In this document: in pieces, positions 31,123 through 40,602 of the stretch
How the letters are laid out: each line of letters starts with the position of its first letter
Numbering within the stretch: the stretch's first letter is position 1
Source: Rhodanobacter sp. MP7CTX1
GTDB lineage: Bacteria > Pseudomonadota > Gammaproteobacteria > Xanthomonadales > Rhodanobacteraceae
Assembly: GCF_014205795.1 (NCBI RefSeq)
Contig: NZ_JACHCN010000010.1
Location: 62,001-126,000, forward strand
Length of the DNA stretch: 64,000 bases
Direction of reading: 5' to 3'
Notes under the pieces: model-generated
Told to the model about the DNA's origin: nothing
Seen by the model: the letters and a program-made list of their open reading frames with translations, nothing else
Database searches by the model: none
Position numbers and translations under genes: made by a program

Positions 31123-32550
31123 ATGAAAACGCTTTTTCTGCAGGCCCCCTCCTTCGACGGCTTTGACGGCGGTGCCGGTTCACGCTACCAGGCCAAACGC
31201 GAGATCAAGAGTTTCTGGTATCCCACCTGGCTGGCCCAACCGGCAGCACTGGTACCGGATTCGCGCGTGCTGGATGCACCTGCGGACGAACTCACGGTTG
31301 AAGAAAGCCTGCGCGTCGCCGAGGGCTATGAGCTGGTGATCATTCACACCAGCACGCCATCCTTCCCTACCGATGCGAAGTTTGCCGAGCTGCTGAAGGC
31401 CCGCAAACCGCACATTCTTGTCGGCATGGTCGGCGCCAAGGTGGCAGTGAACCCGACCGAATCGTTGACCGCTTCAGCAGCTATCGATTTCGTCGCCCGC
31501 GAGGAATTCGACTACACCTGCAAGGAAGTCGCCGAAGGCCGTGCGCTCAAGGACATCAACGGCCTGAGCTACCGACTTGCCGACGGCAGTGTGCAGCACA
31601 ACCCGTCGCGCGCGATCATCGAGAACATGGACGACCTGCCGTTCGTGGCGCCGATCTACCAGCGCGACCTGAAGATCAACAACTACTTCGTGGGTTATCT
31701 GAAGCATCCGTACGTATCGATCTACACCGGGCGCGGCTGTCGTTCGAAGTGCACTTTCTGCCTGTGGCCGCAGACCGTGGGCGGTCATCGCTATCGCGTA
31801 CGTTCGGCCGGGAACGTCATCGCCGAAGTGAAGTGGATCAAGGAGAACATGCCTGAGGTCAAAGAGGTCATGTTCGACGACGACACCTTCACCGACAGCT
31901 CCAACATGGAGCGCGTGTATGAGATCGCACGTGGCCTCAACCAGCTGGGCATGACCTGGTCATGCAATGCCAAGGCCAACGTGCCGTACGAGGCGCTCAA
32001 GATCATGAAGGACAACGGCCTGCGCCTGCTGCTGGTGGGCTACGAGTCGGGCGACGACCAGATCCTGCACAACATCAGGAAGGGACTGCGCACCGATATC
32101 GCGCGCCGCTTCACCGAGGATTGCCGCAGGCTGGGCATCACCGTCCACGGCACCTTCATCCTGGGGTTGCCCGGCGAGACAAAGGAAACGATCGAAAAGA
32201 CAATTCGCTTTGCCAAGGAAATCAATCCGCACACGATCCAGGTGTCGCTCGCCGCGCCGTATCCCGGCACCTCGCTGTACAAGCAGGCGGTTGAAAATGG
32301 CTGGCTGGAAGAGAACCAGGCCGTCCATCTCGTCAACGACAAAGGCGTGCAGCTCGCGTTGATCAGTTACCCGCACCTGTCCAAGGAAGACATCTATCAC
32401 GGTGTCGAGAAGTTCTACAAAAGCTTCTACTTCCGCCCATCGAAGATCTGGGAGATCGTCAAGGAAATGCTGGCGAGCTGGGACATGACGAAGCGCCGCT
32501 TGCGCGAGGGCGTGGAGTTTTTCCACTTCCTGCGCGCGCACGAAACCTGA
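31123..32550 (+). CDS. hpnJ: Hopanoid radical SAM enzyme HpnJ
   Basis: A 475-residue B12-binding-type radical SAM protein. The N-terminal half is a Rossmann-like domain, the radical SAM cluster Cys are C206, C210 and C213 in GRGCRSKCTFC, and the VMFDDDTF and LVGYESGDD blocks follow. HpnJ converts the glucosamine moiety of BHT-glucosamine to the cyclitol ether. Start ATG 31123 (MKTLFLQAPSFDG) fits the family and is preceded by an AGGAG at a longer spacing. It lies between hpnI and hpnK. Confidence 0.93.
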   Translation: MKTLFLQAPSFDGFDGGAGSRYQAKREIKSFWYPTWLAQPAALVPDSRVLDAPADELTVEESLRVAEGYELVIIHTSTPSFPTDAKFAELLKARKPHILVGMVGAKVAVNPTESLTASAAIDFVAREEFDYTCKEVAEGRALKDINGLSYRLADGSVQHNPSRAIIENMDDLPFVAPIYQRDLKINNYFVGYLKHPYVSIYTGRGCRSKCTFCLWPQTVGGHRYRVRSAGNVIAEVKWIKENMPEVKEVMFDDDTFTDSSNMERVYEIARGLNQLGMTWSCNAKANVPYEALKIMKDNGLRLLLVGYESGDDQILHNIRKGLRTDIARRFTEDCRRLGITVHGTFILGLPGETKETIEKTIRFAKEINPHTIQVSLAAPYPGTSLYKQAVENGWLEENQAVHLVNDKGVQLALISYPHLSKEDIYHGVEKFYKSFYFRPSKIWEIVKEMLASWDMTKRRLREGVEFFHFLRAHET

Positions 32551-32610
32551 GAGGGCCAGCGCAGTGAGCTCGCCATTCGGCCTGTCGTTCGTGCTGCGGG
32601 TGTAGATGAC

Positions 32611-33447
32611 GTGCAGACCCGGCGCGCCACGATCCGCCCGCGTCTGATCGTCACCGCGGATGACTTCGGGCTGCACGAAGCCGTCAACGAGGCTGTCGAA
32701 CGCGGTTATCGGGAAGGTGTGCTGCGCGCGGCCAGCCTGATGGTCGCGGCGCCTGCCATGCGCGATGCCGTCGAGCGGGCCCGACGACTTCCCGGCCTGG
32801 CCGTCGGCCTGCATCTGGTGCTGGCCGACGGCCAGGCGATCCTCCCGCCAGCGCGCATTCCCGATCTGGTCGATGCCCACGGCTGCTTCAATGATGCGAT
32901 GGTGCGCAACGGCTTCCGTTTCTTTTTCCTGCCGCGCGTGCGGCGTCAGCTGGCCGCCGAGATACGTGCCCAGTTCGAGGCGTTTGCTGCAACCGGCTTG
33001 CCGCTTGATCACGTCAATGCGCACAAGCACTTCCATCTGCACCCCACCATTTTTTCGCTGATGCTTTCGATCGGCCGGGAATTTGGCCTGCGCGCGGTGC
33101 GATTGCCTGCGGAACCGGGCATGGGACCATGGCTGCAACCCTGGCTGGCGCTGATGCGCCGACGCATGGACCGAGCGGACATCGGCTACAACGATCACGT
33201 CTTTGGCATCCGACATACCGGCGCTATGGATGAAGCTGCGATGCTGGACATTTTGCGCGACCTGCCAGACGGTCTTTCGGAGTTGTATCTGCACCCGGCG
33301 GCGCGCGGCGGACTGGTCGCCAGCATGGCCGAATACCGGCACACCGACGAACTGGCCGCGCTGCTGTCGCCTCGCGTACGCGACACGATCGCCGAACGCT
33401 ACCTGCTTTGTCGTGGCTTCGCCGATCCGGCGGCGGCGCCCTCATGA
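32611..33447 (+). CDS. hpnK: Hopanoid N-deacetylase HpnK (YdjC family)
   Basis: A 278-residue YdjC/ChbG-like carbohydrate deacetylase. The metal-binding Asp pair is in TADDFGLHEAVN, His residues in GLHLVL and HVNAHKHFHLHP. HpnK removes the acetyl group from BHT-GlcNAc after HpnI. It begins at GTG 32611; an ATG five bases upstream is out of frame. It is coupled by ATGA to hpnL. Confidence 0.9.
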   Translation: MQTRRATIRPRLIVTADDFGLHEAVNEAVERGYREGVLRAASLMVAAPAMRDAVERARRLPGLAVGLHLVLADGQAILPPARIPDLVDAHGCFNDAMVRNGFRFFFLPRVRRQLAAEIRAQFEAFAATGLPLDHVNAHKHFHLHPTIFSLMLSIGREFGLRAVRLPAEPGMGPWLQPWLALMRRRMDRADIGYNDHVFGIRHTGAMDEAAMLDILRDLPDGLSELYLHPAARGGLVASMAEYRHTDELAALLSPRVRDTIAERYLLCRGFADPAAAPS

Positions 33448-34475
33448 ACATGAAACGGCTCAGTTACCTTGCGGGCCTGCTGGGCCTTGCCACCGCCATT
33501 GCGCTGGTGGTGCATGAGGGTTGGTTCACCATTTGCGACGCGATCAATCATGCCGGTTGGGCCTTGCTGTGGCTGCTGCCCTTCCATGCACTGCCGTTGC
33601 TGCTCGATGTCGTCGGTTGGCGAACGCTGCTGGCGCCACGTGACCCGGAGCGGCGGGCCACCATTCCGGTGTTGTTCTGGATCGCCACGATCCGCGAGGC
33701 GAGCAACCGCCTGCTGCCGGTGGCCAACATCGGTGGTGAGATCATCGGTATCCGCCTGGTGAAGTGGCGCGGCATCAATGGCGCCGTTGCTGCCGCGAGC
33801 GTGGTCATCGAAGTCCTGCTGACCCTGGTCAATCAGTACCTGTTCACTGCGCTGGGCATCGTGCTGCTGATTGAATTGACGCGAAATATCAGCACCTTCA
33901 GCTCGGTGATCACCGCACTGATCGCCAGCCTCCCCCTGCCCATCTTTCTGATCGTGCTGCTGCGCCACGGCAAAGTGTTTTCGCGGCTGGAATCATTCGC
34001 GGAAAAAGTGCTGGGCGGCCGCTCACGGCTGACCGAGCTGATCGACGGTTCGCGCCTGGACCTGGAAGTGCGCGCGCTGTACTCCCAACCAGCGCGACTG
34101 CTTGCCGCCTGCGCCTGGCAGTTTCTTGGTTTCGTGACAGGCAGCTTCGAAAGCTGGCTGGCCCTGCGGCTCTTGGGCTACCCGATCGGCGTAGCCGACG
34201 CCATTGCGATCGAGGCCGTAACCCAGGCACTGCGTCACATCATCTTCGTGGTACCAGCCGGATTGGGCGTGCAGGAAGGTGGCCTGGTCCTGTTCGGCAG
34301 CATGATCGGCCTGCCGCCGGAAGCCAGTATCGCGCTATCGTTGGTGAAGCGCATGCGTGAAGTGGCTTTCGGTGTACCTGCCCTGATTTCCTGGCAGTGG
34401 GCCGAAGCGCGCAGACTGCGGGCTGGGTGGCGAAACACAGCGCCATCCGGGCTGTCCAACACCCGCGACGTATGA
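33444..34475 (+). CDS. hpnL: Hopanoid-associated membrane protein HpnL
   Basis: A 343-residue polytopic membrane protein related to the flippase-like lysylphosphatidylglycerol synthase domain (AglD2 type). It has about eight helices and the conserved VPAGLGVQEGGLVLFG segment near residue 270 typical of HpnL. ATG 33444 overlaps the hpnK stop as ATGA. HpnL function is unproven; a lipid flippase or membrane scaffold role has been guessed from its fold. Confidence 0.88.
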   Translation: MNMKRLSYLAGLLGLATAIALVVHEGWFTICDAINHAGWALLWLLPFHALPLLLDVVGWRTLLAPRDPERRATIPVLFWIATIREASNRLLPVANIGGEIIGIRLVKWRGINGAVAAASVVIEVLLTLVNQYLFTALGIVLLIELTRNISTFSSVITALIASLPLPIFLIVLLRHGKVFSRLESFAEKVLGGRSRLTELIDGSRLDLEVRALYSQPARLLAACAWQFLGFVTGSFESWLALRLLGYPIGVADAIAIEAVTQALRHIIFVVPAGLGVQEGGLVLFGSMIGLPPEASIALSLVKRMREVAFGVPALISWQWAEARRLRAGWRNTAPSGLSNTRDV

Positions 34476-34514
34476 CGAAACGCCTGGCCATGCATCGACG
34501 AGACGAGGTTTCCG

Positions 34515-35408
34515 ATGTCTAACGACGACGCCGTAGCCGCCGCGGACTACTCCATGCGCCACTGGCTGAGTGCCGAACCGGGTCGGATCAAGATCGGTTC
34601 GGACGCGCATAAACGACTGTTCTGTCGCATGCTGCTGGATACCCACAACCCCTACAAGCCGGCAGTCCTGGTGTGGCCCAAGCTCGATCCGGACGCTTTG
34701 CAGCGCATCACCGCGCTGCCGATCTGGGATATTGCTGTGCAAACCGAGGGGCGCGCCACGCTGCGTGTCGAAACCTACGCGAAGACCGTGCGCGATCCGC
34801 TGCTGAACGAAGCCCTGATCATGGACGGCGGCGAAGAAGCACGCCACAAGGTGGTGCTCAGCAAGCTGGTGGGGGCCTATGACATCACACTGGCGCCGGA
34901 GCCCGTATATGAAGTACCCACCGATCCCGAGTGGGGCTGGATGGTTACTGGCTATAGCGAATGCATCGATAGTTTCTTCTCATTCGGCCTGTTCGAGTCG
35001 GCCAAACGCACGGGCTATTTTCCGGCGGAACTGGTGGAAACGTTTGAGCCGGTCATTCAGGAGGAGGCACGCCATATCTTGTTCTTCGCGAACTGGATGG
35101 CGTGGTACCGGCGGCAATTGGCCTGGTGGCGACGGCCGTTGTTCGCGGTCAAGGTCATGCGGGTATGGGCGTTCCTGATCTGGGAGCGTATCGGCATTGC
35201 CAAGGGTCTGGACAACAAGGGCGAGATGCAGGACGCCAACTTCGCCATCACCGGGCATCAGCAAATCGGACTGGACCTCAACATCGGTGAATTGGTGGAC
35301 CTGTGCCTGACCGAGGATCGACGCCGCATGGACGGCTACGACCCGCGCCTGCTGCGCCCGACCTTTGTGCCGCGAATGGCCCGCCTGGCGCGTCGATTCA
35401 TGCGCTAG
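34515..35408 (+). CDS. Ferritin-like diiron protein in the hopanoid cluster
   Basis: A 297-residue ferritin-like protein. Two ExxH diiron motifs are visible: EEARH with E108 and H111, and EEARH with E184 and H187. E149 in GYSECID is a plausible bridging ligand. Its layout resembles bacterial diiron oxidases and oxygenases rather than storage ferritins. ATG 34515 has GAGG about 8 bases upstream. It is last in the hpnI-hpnJ-hpnK-hpnL operon, and its end overlaps hpnA tail to tail by four bases. An oxygen-dependent tailoring step on the hopanoid is an inference from position only. Confidence 0.7.
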   Translation: MSNDDAVAAADYSMRHWLSAEPGRIKIGSDAHKRLFCRMLLDTHNPYKPAVLVWPKLDPDALQRITALPIWDIAVQTEGRATLRVETYAKTVRDPLLNEALIMDGGEEARHKVVLSKLVGAYDITLAPEPVYEVPTDPEWGWMVTGYSECIDSFFSFGLFESAKRTGYFPAELVETFEPVIQEEARHILFFANWMAWYRRQLAWWRRPLFAVKVMRVWAFLIWERIGIAKGLDNKGEMQDANFAITGHQQIGLDLNIGELVDLCLTEDRRRMDGYDPRLLRPTFVPRMARLARRFMR

Positions 35409-36394
35409 GCATTGTGGCGATCATGCTGCCGAAACCATTGCACGGCATCTTCCAGCGCCTGGCGGGCAGGACGCGGTACATAGCCGAGTTCGCGGCCGGC
35501 CTTGGCACTGGAGAAAAACATGCGTTTCTTCGACATGCGCACTTCCTCCACCGTCGCCAAGGGGCTCGTCTGCGTCAACCGCGCCCACGCTTCGGCCGCA
35601 TAGGCCACCGGAATCACCAGTGAATGCGGCAAGCGCCACTTCGGTGGTGAACGTCCGGCAATATCGGCGATCTCTAGCAGAATATCGTGCAGGCTCAGGT
35701 CGAATCCGCCCAGGATGTAGCGCTCGCCCACCACGCCTCGCTCGAAGGCCAACCAGTGCCCTTCAGCCACATCGTCGACATGAACAACGTTAAGGCCGGT
35801 GTCGACATAAGCCGGCAAGCGACCGGCAAGTGCGTCGCGCACGATCCTGCCGGTCGGGGTGGGTTTCACGTCACGAGGCCCGATGGGCGTTGACGGATTA
35901 ACGATCACGATGGGCAAACCTTCAGCGGCGAACGCGATTGCCACCTGTTCAGCGAGGAATTTGGAGCGCTTGTAGTGCCCGATCATGTCAATCAGCTCAA
36001 CTGGCGTACTCTCGTTGCCAGGACTACCATCCTTGGGGATACCCAACGTGGCCACACTGCTCGTATAAACAATGCGCGGTATGCCGACGTGCCTGGCTGC
36101 TTCAAGAATGGCGCGCGTACCGTCGACATTGGTGCGATATAGCTGCTCTGGCTCTGGTGTCCATAGCCGGTAATCGGCCGCCACGTGGAACAGGGCATCA
36201 CAACCGTCGCAAGCAGGCAGCAACGAAGCCGCCATGGTGAGGTCGCCTTCGACCACTTGAACATCGAGACCTTGCAGATTACGGCGATCCGAGGTCGCGC
36301 GAACCATGACACGAACATGGTGTCCTTCACGTAGCAATCGACGCGCCACTGCCGAACCGACAAAACCGGTGGCTCCGGTAACTAGCGCTTTCAT
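35405..36394 (-). CDS. hpnA: Hopanoid-associated sugar epimerase HpnA
   Basis: A 329-residue extended short-chain dehydrogenase (NAD-dependent epimerase family). The Rossmann motif is TGATGFVGSAVA, and the catalytic Tyr-Lys pair is in IGHYKRSKFLAE, following TSSVATLG. Length and end (a conserved MFFSSAKAGRELGYVPR) match HpnA. Its exact substrate in hopanoid synthesis is not certain. It is encoded alone on the minus strand, divergent from the squalene synthase gene. Confidence 0.9.
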   Translation of the reverse strand: MKALVTGATGFVGSAVARRLLREGHHVRVMVRATSDRRNLQGLDVQVVEGDLTMAASLLPACDGCDALFHVAADYRLWTPEPEQLYRTNVDGTRAILEAARHVGIPRIVYTSSVATLGIPKDGSPGNESTPVELIDMIGHYKRSKFLAEQVAIAFAAEGLPIVIVNPSTPIGPRDVKPTPTGRIVRDALAGRLPAYVDTGLNVVHVDDVAEGHWLAFERGVVGERYILGGFDLSLHDILLEIADIAGRSPPKWRLPHSLVIPVAYAAEAWARLTQTSPLATVEEVRMSKKRMFFSSAKAGRELGYVPRPARQALEDAVQWFRQHDRHNA

Positions 36395-36631
36395 GACCGA
36401 TTCATCCCGGATACCCGCCCCGATTCATGCGTCAGCACTGGCCACTTATTCAAGTTAGTAGTCATAATGCGATTATGTACTCAGCAGTCACCATGCTGAT
36501 GATGAACGAAGTGATCGTAGCCACTGAAGCACGGCAGCCAGGCTCATTACGTCCTGCCAGCTTCGTGTCCATCCACGCAGCGCGATGCGCGTACCGCACG
36601 CGCTCCTCCAGCAAGCATTTGCCAAGCGTAC

Positions 36632-36662
36632 ATTTTCGGTAAGAGATTATTTTCGGTAAGAG
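36632..36662 (+). repeat. Tandem 14-base direct repeat upstream of squalene synthase
   Basis: ATTTTCGGTAAGAG occurs at 36632-36645 and again at 36649-36662, 17 bases apart from start to start, ending 26 bases before the squalene synthase ATG. It could be an operator or a small duplication. Confidence 0.6.
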
Positions 36663-36688
36663 TTAGCGAGGCAGGCCGAGGCACGCCC

Positions 36689-37843
36689 ATGACCGAATTC
36701 CATCCACTGAAGATCGATGCCAGCGCCTATCAGGACGCCATCCTGCCGAAGGTGTCCAGGACATTCGCGCTCACCATCCCGCAGTTGCCACCGGCGCTGC
36801 GCCGTGCGGTAACCAATGCCTATCTGCTGTGTCGTATCGCCGACACCATCGAAGACGAACCAACGCTCTCGGCCGAAGATAAGCGCCGTTACGAGGAGGC
36901 CTTCGTCGATACGGTCACTGGCCGGGGCGACCCTCGGCGCTTTGCAGCCGAATTGAGTCCACGACTTTCGACGCAGACGCTGGAAGCCGAGCACGACCTG
37001 GTGCATGGGCTGCCACTGGTGCTCGACATGACCCGGACATTGAAGCCGGTGCAGCGCGCTGCGATCGTCAACTGCCTGAAAGTGATGTCGCACGGCATGT
37101 ACGATTTCCAGCGCAACATGGGCCTGCAAGGCCTGGATACCTTGCGTGACATGGATCGCTATTGTTACTGCGTCGCTGGCGTCGTCGGCGAAATGCTGAC
37201 GGAACTGTTCATCGACTTTGAGCCCGCCCTGGCAGCGCACCGCGACACCATGATGCGACTGGCCGTTTCGTTCGGTCAGGGTCTGCAAATGACCAACATC
37301 CTCAAGGATCAGTGGGAAGACCGAAGCCAAGGTGCCTGCTGGCTGCCGCAAGATATCTTCGCCGAGCACGGCGTATGTCTGGCTGAGCTGCATGCCGGTC
37401 AGCAAGACGCGAACTACGCAGACGCGTCAAACGAACTCATCGGCGTCGCGCACTCGCATCTTCGCCGTGCACTGGAATACACACTGCTGATCCCAGCCAC
37501 CCATGCCGGAGTGCGCCGTTTCTGTCTGTGGTCCGTTGGCCTGGCTGTACTTACGCTGCGCAATTTGCACGACAACCTCGACTTTTCCTGTGGCAATCAA
37601 ATCAAGGTTTCGCACAATGCGGTGGCCGGTGTCATCGTGCTTACCAAATTGACCAGCAAGCACAATTCAAGCTTGCGCTGGATGTTTACGATGGCCGCGC
37701 GCCAGCTTCCGCTGACACCACTGGCCGCGGAATGGATCGAACCTGCACAGTCCAGCCTGATCTGGCCTAAGAGCGGTATTCCTTATCTCGCCCAAAGCGC
37801 CTGGTACGAGCATGAGGACGCCAAAGACGCGCAGCAGCGATGA
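36689..37843 (+). CDS. Squalene synthase, eukaryotic type
   Basis: A 384-residue head-to-head prenyl synthase. The two Asp-rich motifs fit squalene synthase: DTIED (D52-D56) and DQWED (D207-D211), close to the human DTLED and DYLED. RYCYCVAGVVGEMLTELF and GLQMTNILKDQWED are other hallmarks. It is about 100 residues longer than HpnC or HpnD and so probably makes squalene from two FPP in one enzyme using NADPH. No hpnC, hpnD or hpnE is in the cluster, supporting this. It overlaps shc by ATGA. Confidence 0.86.
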   Translation: MTEFHPLKIDASAYQDAILPKVSRTFALTIPQLPPALRRAVTNAYLLCRIADTIEDEPTLSAEDKRRYEEAFVDTVTGRGDPRRFAAELSPRLSTQTLEAEHDLVHGLPLVLDMTRTLKPVQRAAIVNCLKVMSHGMYDFQRNMGLQGLDTLRDMDRYCYCVAGVVGEMLTELFIDFEPALAAHRDTMMRLAVSFGQGLQMTNILKDQWEDRSQGACWLPQDIFAEHGVCLAELHAGQQDANYADASNELIGVAHSHLRRALEYTLLIPATHAGVRRFCLWSVGLAVLTLRNLHDNLDFSCGNQIKVSHNAVAGVIVLTKLTSKHNSSLRWMFTMAARQLPLTPLAAEWIEPAQSSLIWPKSGIPYLAQSAWYEHEDAKDAQQR

Positions 37844-39825
37844 ATCCATCCTCGCCCGCCGCGTCGGCTGCACTCGCTAGCCTGCTGCAGGAAACCGAAG
37901 CGGCAGCCAGCCTCGATCGGGCCATCGAACGCGCACGTGTAGCGTTGCTGGCGCAGCAACGCGAAGATGGACACTGGTGCTTCGAGCTGGAGTCGGACTG
38001 CACGATCACCGCCGAATACATCCTGATGATGCACTATATGGATGAAATCGACGGTCTGCTGCAGCAGAAAATGGCGCGTTATCTGCGCGCGATCCAGGCA
38101 ACCGACAGCCATGGCGGCTGGTCGCAGTATCACGGCGGCGCGATCGACGTGTCGTGCACCGTGAAAGCCTATTACGCGCTCAAGGCCGCCGGCGACGATC
38201 CCGCCGCGGAACATATGCGCCAAGCCCGCGAGGCCGTACTGGCGCGTGGCGGTGCTGCAAAGTGCAACGTGTTCACCCGGATCCTGCTCGCCCTGTTCGA
38301 ACAGGTGCCGTGGCGCGCCGTGCCTTACGTGCCGGTCGAGATCATGCTCTTCCCGCGCTGGGCGCCGTTCCATATCGACAAGATCTCCTACTGGGCGCGC
38401 ACGACCGTCGTACCGCTGACGATTTTGTGTTCGCTGAAGGCCAAAGCAGCCAACCCGCACAAAGTTGGCGTGCGCGAACTGTTCGTCACATCGCCGGAAC
38501 AGGAACGTCATTATTTCCTCCGCGGCGGTGCGCTGAATCGCGCGTTCCTGACGCTGGACAAAGTCGGCCGTGCACTCGACCGATGGATGCCAAAGTCTCT
38601 GCGGCAACGTGCGATTCGCGCGGCCGAGGCATGGTTCCTGCCGCGCATGAACGGCGAGGAGGGCATCGGTGCGATTTTCCCGCCAATGGTCAACTGCTAC
38701 GAAGCCATGGCCCTGCTCGGCTATCCCAAAGATCATCCGGCGCGGCAAACCTGCTTGCGCTCGCTGCAGAAGCTCGTCGTCCATCGCAGCGACGGTTCGG
38801 CCTACTGCCAGCCTTGCGTGTCGCCGATATGGGACACCGGTTGGTGCGCGCTGACCCTGATGCACACCAGTAACGACACATCGACACAGGCGGCCATCGC
38901 GCGAGCCTGTGATTGGCTGACCGCGAGACAAGAACTGGAACACAAAGGCGACTGGGTGGCGCGCGCGCCGGACGCGGCTCCGGGTGGCTGGGCCTTCCAG
39001 TACGCGAACGCCTTCTATCCAGACATCGATGACACGGCCGTGATTGCTGCCTTGCTGCACATACAGGACCGTCGTCGCGCGGAGCCTGGCCGCCACCGCT
39101 TCAATACCGATCGTGCCGCCGACTGGATGATCGCGCTGCAATCGAAGAACGGCGGCTTCGCCGCCTTCGACGCCGACAACACCTACTACTACCTCAACGC
39201 CATTCCGTTCGCCGATCACGGTGCATTGCTGGACCCGCCGACCGAGGACGTTTCCGGACGGGTGCTCGCCTGTCTGGGAATACTTGCACGCACGCAGGAC
39301 CGCGACAGCTTGCGTCGTTGCATCGACTATCTGCGTGCAACCCAGCTCGCCGACGGCAGCTGGTGGGGGCGCTGGGGCAGCAATTACATTTACGGCACCT
39401 GGAGCGTACTCGGCGGGCTCGCTTTGGCCGGCGAGGATGCGCGACAACCGTATATCCGCAAAGCGATCGACTGGCTACGCTCGCGACAGCATGCCAACGG
39501 CGGCTGGGGCGAGACCAACGACAGCTACATCGATCCGGCATTACGCGGCACCAACCAGAATGTCAGCACGCCTCACTCCACCGCGTGGGCCGTGCTGTCG
39601 CAGCTGGCCTTAGGCGAAGTGCACGCCGAGTCGGTGCGGCGCGGCATCGCCTTTCTGCTCGCGGATCAGCAAGCCCATGGTTTGTGGTCGCATCCCTCGC
39701 ACAACGCACCGGGGTTTCCGCGTGTGTACTACCTCAAGTACCACGGCTACGCAGCATATTTTCCGCTATGGGCACTGACCCGTTATCGACAGCTGTTGCA
39801 GTTGACTGAGCCTTGCGCGAAGTGA
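37840..39825 (+). CDS. shc: Squalene-hopene cyclase
   Basis: A 661-residue triterpene cyclase converting squalene to hopene and diplopterol. The catalytic DXDD motif reads DIDD at 395-398. Several QW repeats are seen, including GSWWGRWGSNYIYGTWSVL and GGWGETNDSY. The N-terminus starts MNPSSPAASAALASLL, with DGHWCFELESDCTITAEYILM, a conserved segment. It is a monotopic membrane enzyme. The ATG overlaps the squalene synthase stop and the end overlaps hpnG. Confidence 0.96.
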   Translation: MNPSSPAASAALASLLQETEAAASLDRAIERARVALLAQQREDGHWCFELESDCTITAEYILMMHYMDEIDGLLQQKMARYLRAIQATDSHGGWSQYHGGAIDVSCTVKAYYALKAAGDDPAAEHMRQAREAVLARGGAAKCNVFTRILLALFEQVPWRAVPYVPVEIMLFPRWAPFHIDKISYWARTTVVPLTILCSLKAKAANPHKVGVRELFVTSPEQERHYFLRGGALNRAFLTLDKVGRALDRWMPKSLRQRAIRAAEAWFLPRMNGEEGIGAIFPPMVNCYEAMALLGYPKDHPARQTCLRSLQKLVVHRSDGSAYCQPCVSPIWDTGWCALTLMHTSNDTSTQAAIARACDWLTARQELEHKGDWVARAPDAAPGGWAFQYANAFYPDIDDTAVIAALLHIQDRRRAEPGRHRFNTDRAADWMIALQSKNGGFAAFDADNTYYYLNAIPFADHGALLDPPTEDVSGRVLACLGILARTQDRDSLRRCIDYLRATQLADGSWWGRWGSNYIYGTWSVLGGLALAGEDARQPYIRKAIDWLRSRQHANGGWGETNDSYIDPALRGTNQNVSTPHSTAWAVLSQLALGEVHAESVRRGIAFLLADQQAHGLWSHPSHNAPGFPRVYYLKYHGYAAYFPLWALTRYRQLLQLTEPCAK

Positions 39826-40550
39826 CGCGCCTAAGCTCAGCAGGTATTGTCATAGCGCTGGCATTGGAAGCCAAGGCGCTGACGGCGAACACGGTTGATA
39901 TCGAACGCGTCACTCCACTGGCGAATGGCGCAGGAGTGTGGCTCAGCGGCATGGGGCCGACTGCCGCGCGGGCCGCGGCGCAGGGCCTCGCCGACGGTGG
40001 GGCCACGGCGCTGGCGACCTTTGGCGTCTCTGGCGCACTGAAAGCCGGCTTACGCAACGGCACGCTGTTCTGCCCTGAGCGGGTTGTCGATGACAACGAT
40101 CACGACTACACGCTGGATGCCGCCTGGAGAACCCGACTCCTGCAACGATTGGCGGCAACAAGGCTAGCCGTGCTGGAGACTGGAAGCTTACTCAGCGTGC
40201 CGCTGCCTTTGCTGACCACAGCAGCGAAGATCGCCGCGCATGAGCGCTATGCGGCGGTAGCCGCGGACATGGAAAGCGCCGCCGTCGCTGAGGTCGCAAG
40301 GGACCGCAACCTGCCGTTCATCGCACTGCGTGCGATCATCGATGAAGTGGACGACACGGTACCCACCGCATTGCATGCCAGTGTCGACGCATGGGGCCGT
40401 CCGCGCCCGTTTTACCTGATCGCGACCTTGAGCCGTCACCCATCGTTGCTGAGGTATCTGCCAGGCCTGCACTCGCGCATGCAACAGGCCACTCGTTCGC
40501 TGCATAGCGCTGCCGAGGCGACAGGCTCTGCACTGGGCTGGCACTCATGA
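39822..40550 (+). CDS. hpnG: Adenosylhopane nucleosidase/phosphorylase HpnG
   Basis: A 242-residue nucleoside-phosphorylase-superfamily protein. The catalytic pocket includes ADMESAAVAEVA, the family motif, and a GMGPTAARAAAQGL segment near the N-terminus. HpnG removes adenine from adenosylhopane to give ribosylhopane. GTG 39822 overlaps the shc stop (GTGA); an in-frame TTG at 39813 is also possible. It sits in the plus-strand operon squalene synthase-shc-hpnG. Confidence 0.88.
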   Translation: MTRLSSAGIVIALALEAKALTANTVDIERVTPLANGAGVWLSGMGPTAARAAAQGLADGGATALATFGVSGALKAGLRNGTLFCPERVVDDNDHDYTLDAAWRTRLLQRLAATRLAVLETGSLLSVPLPLLTTAAKIAAHERYAAVAADMESAAVAEVARDRNLPFIALRAIIDEVDDTVPTALHASVDAWGRPRPFYLIATLSRHPSLLRYLPGLHSRMQQATRSLHSAAEATGSALGWHS

Positions 40551-40602
40551 GCCATGCGTCTGCATTGTCGCCACTTCAGCCGCACTTCGACGGAGACCAC
40601 GC

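Noticed and set aside
36689-37843. Calling the prenyl synthase HpnC or HpnD
   Set aside because: It is about 100 residues too long, and DTIED/DQWED with YCYCVAG match single-enzyme squalene synthases better.
37783-39447. 554-codon minus-strand frame opposite shc
   Set aside because: No known domains, low-complexity composition, and it lies fully over the well-supported cyclase gene.
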